From Pseudomonadota bacterium (GTDB taxonomy: Bacteria; Pseudomonadota; Gammaproteobacteria; Pseudomonadales; Pseudomonadaceae), in the NCBI GenBank assembly GCA_023431055.1, contig JAEYXX010000038.1:1-12047 (forward strand): 12,047 bases of DNA, given 5' to 3'. The position numbers were made by a program, and so were the translations under genes. Below are positions 7,532 to 12,047 of this stretch, piece after piece. Below the pieces are notes generated by a model, which made no database searches, was not told the origin of the DNA, and worked only from the letters and a program-made list of their open reading frames with translations. Position 1 is the stretch's first letter; every line of letters starts with the position of its first letter.

Positions 7532-8005
7532 TCAGGCCTGGTTCAGGGCCTCGGCCGCAGCCAGTACCTTGTCGACATGGCCGGCGACCTTGATGTTGCG
7601 CCATTCTTCGCGCAGCACACCGTCCTTGTCGATGAGGAAGGTGCTGCGCACGATGCCCATGTATTCCTTGCCGTAGTTCTTCTTCAGCTGATACACGCCG
7701 AACAGATCGCACAGCTGGTGCTCTTCGTCGCTGATCAGCTCGAAGGGAAAGGCCTGCTTGCACTTGAAGCTCTCGTGCTTCTTCAGGCTGTCCATCGATA
7801 CGCCGAAGATCAGTGTGTTGGCTGCCTTGAACTGCTCGAAGCGAGCGCTGAAGTCCATGCCTTCAGTGGTGCAGCCCGGAGTGGCGTCCTTCGGGTAGAA
7901 ATACAGCACCACCTGCTTGCCCTTGAGGTCGGACAGCTTTACCTGCTGGCCACTGGTGGCCTGGGCCTGGAAGTCGGCAACGGGTTTGTCGAGTTCAACG
8001 GACAT
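7532..8005 (-). CDS. bcp: Thioredoxin-dependent peroxiredoxin, BCP/PrxQ family
   Basis: It is a 157-residue cytoplasmic thiol peroxidase that reduces hydrogen peroxide and organic hydroperoxides using thioredoxin. The peroxidatic cysteine is Cys45 in YPKDATPGCTTEG, with the family Thr42-Pro-Gly-Cys45 loop. Position 50, where E. coli Bcp carries its resolving cysteine, is methionine here. The remaining cysteines are Cys82 (ESFKCKQAF) and Cys99. By analogy with Xanthomonas-type PrxQ, Cys82 is the likely resolving residue (inference). AAGGAG (complement of 8011-8016) is 5 bases from the ATG at 8005. It lies 100 bp downstream of gcvR on the same strand with no clear terminator between, so it is probably a gcvR-bcp transcript as in E. 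coli, and it ends at the shared terminator. Confidence 0.95.
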   Translation of the reverse strand: MSVELDKPVADFQAQATSGQQVKLSDLKGKQVVLYFYPKDATPGCTTEGMDFSARFEQFKAANTLIFGVSMDSLKKHESFKCKQAFPFELISDEEHQLCDLFGVYQLKKNYGKEYMGIVRSTFLIDKDGVLREEWRNIKVAGHVDKVLAAAEALNQA

Positions 8006-8028
8006 GAAGACTCCTTGATTGAAAGGTT

Positions 8029-8092
8029 GTCGGCACTCTCGTGAGCTGGAGCCACGCAGGGGCGAACCTGCTTCTAATGCAGCACGGCCGAC
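8029..8092. repeat. Nested inverted repeats in the gcvR-bcp spacer
   Basis: An outer pair, GTCGGC (8029-8034) and GCCGAC (8087-8092), encloses an inner hairpin GCAGG (8056-8060) / CCTGC (8067-8071) with a 6-base loop. The whole lies inside the 100-bp gap between gcvR and bcp. No T-run follows on the - strand, so it does not look like a simple terminator. It may be a degenerate extragenic palindrome or an mRNA-processing or stability structure in a gcvR-bcp transcript. Confidence 0.4.
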
Positions 8093-8105
8093 GCGCAGCA
8101 GATCG

Positions 8106-8663
8106 TCATGGATTCTGCGGGCGCCAGGGTTCGATCAGCGCATCCAGATTCAGCGCATCGGCGAAGTCGAGGAACTGGTCGCGCAGCCAGCTGATCTGCG
8201 TGCCGGCCGGCAGCGTCACGGTCAGGGTGGCGTTGAGCATGGTGCCACCGGTCTGCGGCGCCTGATAGGTATCACAGGTCAGGCTTTCCAGCTCTACGCG
8301 GTGGTCGATGAAGAACTGGCACAGCTCGTTGAGAATGTCCGGGCGGTACACGGCGCTGACGTAGGCCACATAAGGCAGGGCCTGCGGGCGCACTTCAGCA
8401 GCGGCGCTGCGCACCAGATCCACGGTGAAGTCATGCTTCTTGGCCAGCAGCGGCAGGCTCGACTCCAGGCGTGCCAGTGCATCCCAACTGCCGGACACCT
8501 GCAGCACCAAAGCGCTGAACTCTCCATGGCGGCTCAAGCGGGTGCTGATCACCGCGCAACGGTTCTCATGGCTGGTGCGGCTGAGCAGGTTGGTCAGGGC
8601 CATGGCGTCGCGGCCGAGAGCGCTGATAACGAGGAATTGTTCGCGAACGGGGGGGGTGGACAT
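8106..8663 (-). CDS. gcvR: GcvR-type double ACT-domain regulatory protein
   Basis: It is a 185-residue cytoplasmic protein with two tandem ACT domains, at about residues 8-80 (starting QFLVISALGRDAMALTNLLS) and 93-175 (starting LPYVAYVSAVYRPDILNEL). Each carries the ligand-site pattern of ACT modules, and no DNA-binding domain is seen. In E. coli GcvR senses glycine and blocks activation by GcvA at the glycine-cleavage operon. Pseudomonas controls glycine cleavage partly through another activator (GcsR), so the partner here is uncertain. The start at 8663 is supported by AGGAAGG (complement of 8668-8674), 4 bases upstream. It is divergent from dapA and probably co-transcribed with bcp, the same arrangement as E. 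coli. Confidence 0.88.
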   Translation of the reverse strand: MSTPPVREQFLVISALGRDAMALTNLLSRTSHENRCAVISTRLSRHGEFSALVLQVSGSWDALARLESSLPLLAKKHDFTVDLVRSAAAEVRPQALPYVAYVSAVYRPDILNELCQFFIDHRVELESLTCDTYQAPQTGGTMLNATLTVTLPAGTQISWLRDQFLDFADALNLDALIEPWRPQNP

Positions 8664-8786
8664 GCAGCCTTCCTAAAGCGATGAACGGTCCGCGCATGAG
8701 CAGCCGCAGACCAAAGGCAGCAGGTTAGCGAAAAGCACCGCCGAGGGGAATGGCGGACCCTGGTGCATCGGACGACGGCCAGCATG

Positions 8787-8831
8787 TATAACGGGCCGTT
8801 GCTTGTGCCGGACTGGTGGCACCAGTACCAT
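8787..8831 (+). promoter_or_regulatory. Candidate dapA promoter with embedded palindrome
   Basis: Two weak sigma-70-like candidates lie in the 200-bp gcvR-dapA gap. One is a TATAAC box at 8787-8792 without a good -35. The other is TTGTGC (8803-8808), a 17-bp spacer, and TACCAT (8826-8831), each a partial match to consensus. The spacer of the second contains a perfect dyad, CTGGTG-G-CACCAG (8813-8825), ending directly against the -10. The TATAAC box reads TTATACA on the other strand, so it might also serve gcvR. Assignment is by inspection only. Confidence 0.4.
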
Positions 8832-8863
8832 TACGGCTCAATTTTTCCGGCAGGAGCGGTTGC

Positions 8864-9742
8864 ATGATTGCGGGCAGTATGGTGGCACTGGTCACGCCCA
8901 TGGATGCGCAGGGTGGTCTGGATTGGGAGGCCCTGAGCAAATTGGTGGATTTCCACCTGCAAGAGGGCACCAATGCCATCGTCGCGGTCGGCACCACCGG
9001 TGAGTCCGCCACGCTGGACGTGGGTGAGCACATCGAAGTGATCAAGCGCGTGGTCAAGCAGGTCGCCGGCCGCATTCCGGTGATCGCCGGTACCGGTGGC
9101 AACTCCACTCGCGAGTCGGTCGAGCTGACCCGTGCCGCCCAGGAAGTTGGCGCCGACGCCGCCCTGCTGGTGACCCCGTACTACAACAAGCCCACTCAGG
9201 AAGGCCTGTACCTGCACTTCCGCCACATCGCCGAAGCCGTTTCCATCCCGCAGATCCTCTACAACGTGCCGGGCCGTACCGTGTGCGACATGCTGCCTGA
9301 GACCGTCGAGCGCCTGTCGAAGATCGACAACATCATCGGTATCAAGGAAGCCACCGGCGACCTGCAGCGCGCGCAGGAAGTGCTGGATCGCGTCAGCAAG
9401 GATTTCCTCGTCTACTCCGGTGACGACGCCACTGCCGTTGAACTCATGCTGCTGGGCGGCAAAGGCAATATCTCGGTTACCGCCAACGTTGCGCCGCGCG
9501 CCATGAGCGACCTGTGCGCTGCTGCCATGCGTGGCGAGGCTGCCATTGCCCGTGCCATCAATGACCGTCTGATGCCGCTGCACAAGGCCCTGTTCCTCGA
9601 ATCCAACCCGATTCCGGTGAAATGGGCACTGCACGAAATGGGCTTGATGGGCGACGGTATTCGCCTGCCGCTGACCTGGCTCAGCCCGCGCTGTCACGAA
9701 CCGCTGCGCCAGGCCATGCGCCAGTGCGGTGTATTGGCTTAA
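8864..9742 (+). CDS. dapA: 4-hydroxy-tetrahydrodipicolinate synthase
   Basis: It condenses pyruvate with aspartate semialdehyde, the first committed step to diaminopimelate (peptidoglycan) and lysine, in the cytoplasm. It is 292 residues, the usual family length. Catalytic residues fall at the E. coli numbering exactly: Schiff-base Lys161 in IGIKEATGD, Tyr133 in LYNVPGRT, Arg138, Thr44-Thr45 in VGTTGES, and Tyr107 in PYYNKP. The start at ATG 8864 is set by AGGAG (8852-8856) 7 bases upstream and by the family N-terminus [17 protein letters not shown]-type frame extension to 8816 lacks a ribosome site and adds unrelated residues. bamC follows after 16 bp, so the two form an operon. Lysine feedback residues were not assessed. 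Confidence 0.97.
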   Translation: MIAGSMVALVTPMDAQGGLDWEALSKLVDFHLQEGTNAIVAVGTTGESATLDVGEHIEVIKRVVKQVAGRIPVIAGTGGNSTRESVELTRAAQEVGADAALLVTPYYNKPTQEGLYLHFRHIAEAVSIPQILYNVPGRTVCDMLPETVERLSKIDNIIGIKEATGDLQRAQEVLDRVSKDFLVYSGDDATAVELMLLGGKGNISVTANVAPRAMSDLCAAAMRGEAAIARAINDRLMPLHKALFLESNPIPVKWALHEMGLMGDGIRLPLTWLSPRCHEPLRQAMRQCGVLA

Positions 9743-9758
9743 CTCAAGGACTTTACGC

Positions 9759-10880
9759 ATGAAGCGACTGGCCGGATTCTCCGCCCTTGCTCTGATCGTC
9801 TCCAGCACCAGCGGTTGCGGCTGGCTCTGGGGTGAAAATGGCTACTTCCGTGATCGCGGCAGCGACTACCTGGAAGCGCGCCAGACTGCACCGATGCAAT
9901 TGCCGGCCGATGTCCAGGCCAAGCGCCTCGATCCGCTGCTGCCGGTGCCGGCTCAGATTGCCAGCACCACCGCGACCCCTGCTGAATTCGAAGTGCCGCG
10001 CCCACAGGGCCTGCAGGTACGGGCCGATGAGCGCGAGTTCAGCCTGCAGCGCAGCGGCGATTCGCGTTGGGTGGTGGCTCAGCGTGTACCGGCCGAAGTC
10101 TGGCCGCTGGCACGTCAGTTCTTCGAAGACAATGGTTTCCGTATTGCCAACGAGCGTCCACAGGTCGGTGAGTTCACTACCTCCTGGCAGCGCTTCGACG
10201 AGCTCTCTGCTGGTATGGCGCGCCGTTTGAGCAGCCGTGTTTCCGGCGTGGCGCCGGATGCCGAAACCCGCGTGCGCGTGCGCATCGAACCGGGCGTGCA
10301 GCGCAACACCAGCGAAATTTTCGTCACCAGTGCCGAGCGTCCTGCTGGCAGCACCGCCGATGTCGATTTCGCATCGCGTAGCGGCAACGCCAGTCTGGAA
10401 GCAGCGCTGCTCGACGAAATGCTGGTGAGCATGGCGCGTGGCGTGGAGCAGGGCGGTTCCGTATCGCTGCTGGCCGCGCGCGACTTCGACGCCCCCAGCC
10501 GCGTCAGTCTGAGCGAAGACGGCAACGGTAACCCGGTGCTCAATCTGGGCGCCGATTTCGACCGTGCCTGGTCCGGTGTCGGTCGCTCGCTGGAACTTGG
10601 TGACGTACGCGTCGACGACCTCAACCGCAGCCTCGGCCTGTACTACATCAACCTGGCCGAAGGTGCTCAGGTCAACGAGAAGAAGCCCGGCTTCTTCGGT
10701 CGCATGTTCGGCAGCGCGCCGAGCAAGGAAGAGATCGAAGCCCGCGCCGAGCGCTATCAGGTGCGCCTGACCCCGGTTGGCGATGGCGTGCAGGTCACCG
10801 TGGAGAAGGACCTCAACACCGTAGCCCCGGCCGATGTTTCGCGCCGCGTGCTGAGCCTGATCCAGGATAATCTCGGCTGA
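9759..10880 (+). CDS. bamC: Outer-membrane protein assembly factor BamC (lipoprotein)
   Basis: It is an accessory lipoprotein of the BAM complex that inserts beta-barrel proteins into the outer membrane (formerly NlpB). It has 373 residues. The N-terminus MKRLAGFSALALIVSSTSGC is a lipoprotein signal peptide with lipidated Cys20. The -3 position is Thr rather than the usual Leu, which is slightly atypical. A low-complexity, proline-containing linker follows (~21-100), then the two BamC helix-grip domains (about 100-225 and 235-370, the second containing LNRSLGLYYINLAEG). ATG 9759 is chosen because it starts the signal peptide and has AAGGA (9746-9750) 8 bases upstream. The frame reaches back to 9729 but would overlap dapA. 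It is co-transcribed with dapA, ends before a strong hairpin terminator, and is functionally linked to the nearby bepA product. Confidence 0.93.
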   Translation: MKRLAGFSALALIVSSTSGCGWLWGENGYFRDRGSDYLEARQTAPMQLPADVQAKRLDPLLPVPAQIASTTATPAEFEVPRPQGLQVRADEREFSLQRSGDSRWVVAQRVPAEVWPLARQFFEDNGFRIANERPQVGEFTTSWQRFDELSAGMARRLSSRVSGVAPDAETRVRVRIEPGVQRNTSEIFVTSAERPAGSTADVDFASRSGNASLEAALLDEMLVSMARGVEQGGSVSLLAARDFDAPSRVSLSEDGNGNPVLNLGADFDRAWSGVGRSLELGDVRVDDLNRSLGLYYINLAEGAQVNEKKPGFFGRMFGSAPSKEEIEARAERYQVRLTPVGDGVQVTVEKDLNTVAPADVSRRVLSLIQDNLG

Positions 10881-10912
10881 TCAGCGCACTGCGCTCCAGC
10901 CGCTAATCGATG

Positions 10913-10946
10913 GGCGAAACCCGCAAAGGTTTCGCCTGTTTTGTTT
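10913..10946 (+). terminator. Rho-independent terminator between bamC and purC
   Basis: A perfect 9-bp stem is formed by GGCGAAACC (10913-10921) and GGTTTCGCC (10928-10936) around the loop CGCAAA, followed by TGTTTTGTTT. It lies 33 bases past the bamC stop and 22 bases before the purC start. The dapA-bamC transcript should therefore end here, or be attenuated, before purC. Confidence 0.88.
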
Positions 10947-10967
10947 GCCAGAAACGGAAACGCCGAC

Positions 10968-11837
10968 ATGAGCACACCCACCACCCTGAGCCTGAAGAAA
11001 ATCTACTCGGGCAAGGTCCGCGACCTCTACGAAATCGACGACAAGCGCATGCTGATGGTGGCCACCGATCGTCTGTCGGCATTCGACGTCATCCTCGAAC
11101 AACCGATCCCGGAGAAGGGCAAGATCCTCACCGCGATTTCCAACTTCTGGTTCGACAAGCTGGTTGACGTGGTGCCTAACCACTTCACTGGCGACAGGGT
11201 CGAGGACGTCGTGTCGGCCGCCGAGCTGCCGCTGGTCGAAGGCCGCGCCGTCGTCGCCAAGCGCCTCAAACCGGTCGCCGTCGAGGCCATCGTACGTGGC
11301 TACATCGTTGGTTCCGGTTGGAAGGAATACCAGAAGAGCGGCACCGTCTGTGGCATCGAGCTGCCTGCAGGCCTGAAGGAAGCGGCCAAGCTGCCGCAAC
11401 CGATCTTCACCCCCTCGACCAAGGCCGCCGTGGGCGATCATGACGAGAACATCAGCTTCGCGCAGTGCGAAGCCATCATCGGCGCCGAACTGGCTGCCCA
11501 GGTGCGTGACACGGCGATCAAGCTGTACACCGCGGCTGTCGAGTACGCCGCTACCCGCGGCATCATCATCGCCGACACCAAGTTCGAATTCGGCCTGGAC
11601 GAAGACGGCACCCTGACCCTGATGGACGAAGTGCTGACCCCCGACTCCAGCCGCTTCTGGCCGGCCGACAGCTACGCCGAAGGCAGCAACCCGCCGAGCT
11701 TCGATAAGCAGTTCGTGCGCGACTGGCTGGAATCCACCGGCTGGAACAAGCAAGCCCCGGCCCCGGCCGTACCGGCAGACGTCGCGCAGAAAACCGCTGA
11801 CAAGTACCGCGAAGCGCTGACTCGCCTGACCGCTTGA
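10968..11837 (+). CDS. purC: Phosphoribosylaminoimidazole-succinocarboxamide synthase (SAICAR synthetase), long class
   Basis: It joins CAIR and aspartate with ATP to make SAICAR in purine synthesis, in the cytoplasm. The 289 residues show the glycine loop YSGKVRDLY (13-21), TDRLSAFD (33-40), [13 protein letters not shown] (109-121), the second family signature DTKFEFG (203-209) and [12 protein letters not shown] (220-231). Length and motifs are of the long Ade1-like class common in Betaproteobacteria and fungi. The P. aeruginosa enzyme I recall at this locus is about 236 residues and begins quite differently. ATG 10968 fits the conserved N-terminus. Only a weak GGAAA lies 7-9 bases upstream. 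The frame continues back to a TTG at 10941, inside the terminator region. It has its own downstream terminator. Codon use looks like the neighbours. The function is secure, and foreign origin is inference. Confidence 0.95.
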   Translation: MSTPTTLSLKKIYSGKVRDLYEIDDKRMLMVATDRLSAFDVILEQPIPEKGKILTAISNFWFDKLVDVVPNHFTGDRVEDVVSAAELPLVEGRAVVAKRLKPVAVEAIVRGYIVGSGWKEYQKSGTVCGIELPAGLKEAAKLPQPIFTPSTKAAVGDHDENISFAQCEAIIGAELAAQVRDTAIKLYTAAVEYAATRGIIIADTKFEFGLDEDGTLTLMDEVLTPDSSRFWPADSYAEGSNPPSFDKQFVRDWLESTGWNKQAPAPAVPADVAQKTADKYREALTRLTA

Positions 11838-11849
11838 GCCTTGCGAGAG

Positions 11850-11874
11850 AAGGCCGGGCAGCCCCCGGCTTTTT
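11850..11874 (+). terminator. Rho-independent terminator after purC
   Basis: A stem GCCGGG (11853-11858) / CCCGGC (11864-11869) with a 5-base loop is extended by outer A-T and G-T pairs and followed by TTTTT. It begins 13 bases after the purC stop codon. Confidence 0.9.
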
Positions 11875-11896
11875 CACAAGCGCCTGATAGAACACG

Positions 11897-11951
11897 AAAA
11901 ATTTTCAAAATAAGCTTCGCCAAAGCGCATTCAGCTGTTATGATTCGCGCC
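11897..11951 (+). promoter_or_regulatory. Promoter of tRNA-Ser with AT-rich UP-like segment and GC-rich discriminator
   Basis: TATGAT (11939-11944) is a 5/6 match to the -10 box. Seventeen bases upstream is TTCGCC (11916-11921), a partial -35. An A/T-rich stretch at 11897-11914 lies where an UP element would bind the RNA polymerase alpha subunit. The bases after the -10 (TCGCGCCGC) are GC-rich, as in stringently controlled stable-RNA promoters. The expected start lies a few bases before the mature tRNA 5' end. Confidence 0.75.
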
Positions 11952-11955
11952 GCTT

Positions 11956-12045
11956 GGGAAGATGCCGGAGTGGTCGAACGGGACGGATTCGAAATCCGTT
12001 GTGTCAGCAATGGCACCTAGGGTTCAAATCCCTATCTTCCCGCCA
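11956..12045 (+). tRNA. tRNA-Ser(CGA)
   Basis: It is a 90-base serine tRNA with encoded CCA (12043-12045). The acceptor stem is GGGAAGA (11956-11962) with TCTTCCC (12035-12041) and discriminator G12042. The anticodon stem is ACGGA/TCCGT around loop TTCGAAA, giving anticodon CGA at 11990-11992, which reads UCG. The long class II variable arm follows (about 12000-12017). The T arm is TAGGG-TTCAAAT-CCCTA (12018-12034). The window ends two bases after the CCA, so anything inserted at the tRNA 3' end is not visible. Confidence 0.97.
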
Positions 12046-12047
12046 TA

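Noticed and set aside
8019..8684. 221-residue frame antisense to gcvR
   Set aside because: It covers the whole of gcvR in shadow; the gcvR frame has two ACT domains and a good ribosome site.
8831..9808. 325-residue reading frame antisense to dapA
   Set aside because: It is a compositional shadow of a GC-rich gene: His/Gln/Gly-rich, with no recognisable domain, and it runs through dapA, whose catalytic residues are all intact.
10881..11753. 290-residue frame antisense to purC
   Set aside because: It is opposite a complete purC with all signatures and shows low-complexity composition only.

Overview
The window is chromosomal DNA of a Pseudomonas or close relative. It is GC-rich with G/C-ending codons. 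The block bepA / tusA-like / perM / bcp / gcvR / dapA / bamC / purC / tRNA-Ser matches, from memory, the P. aeruginosa PAO1 segment PA1005-PA1013.1. Parts of it (gcvR-bcp facing away from dapA-bamC-purC, and perM next to bepA) are also together in Escherichia coli. The flanks suggest a species other than P. aeruginosa, possibly of the mendocina/oleovorans/stutzeri side, but this is an inference.

Layout. Positions 1-4233 hold the 3' seven-eighths of a giant NAD-dependent glutamate dehydrogenase gene (gdhB, + strand), followed by a terminator. Positions 4234-4559 are a gene-free spacer with two 72-bp near-identical REP-like palindromic elements around a G-rich inverted repeat. The second element runs into the stop codon of the next gene. 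Positions 4560-5993 (- strand) encode a periplasmic M48 zinc protease with a C-terminal helical repeat region (BepA family). A short divergent spacer leads to a TusA/SirA-like sulfur carrier and a PerM (AI-2E family) membrane protein on the + strand. These end at a perfect 11-bp bidirectional terminator shared with the convergent bcp (peroxiredoxin). bcp lies downstream of gcvR (double ACT-domain regulator) on the - strand. A 200-bp divergent regulatory region separates gcvR from dapA, which is followed after 16 bp by bamC (outer-membrane assembly lipoprotein). A strong hairpin terminator separates bamC from purC. purC has its own terminator, then a well-formed promoter and tRNA-Ser(CGA) at the right edge.

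Functions. Most genes are housekeeping: glutamate catabolism, envelope protein quality control (BepA, BamC), sulfur transfer, peroxide removal, lysine/peptidoglycan precursor synthesis (DapA), purine synthesis (PurC) and serine decoding. No defence system, phage, IS or CRISPR was seen.

The main points worth a second look: purC is of the long (~290-residue, yeast Ade1/betaproteobacterial-like) class where I remember P. aeruginosa having the short ~236-residue class. The small metallo-hydrolase gene I remember between bamC and purC is absent. The gdhB/bepA junction differs from PAO1 and coincides with the palindromic repeats. A perfect 6-1-6 dyad lies in the spacer of a candidate dapA promoter.
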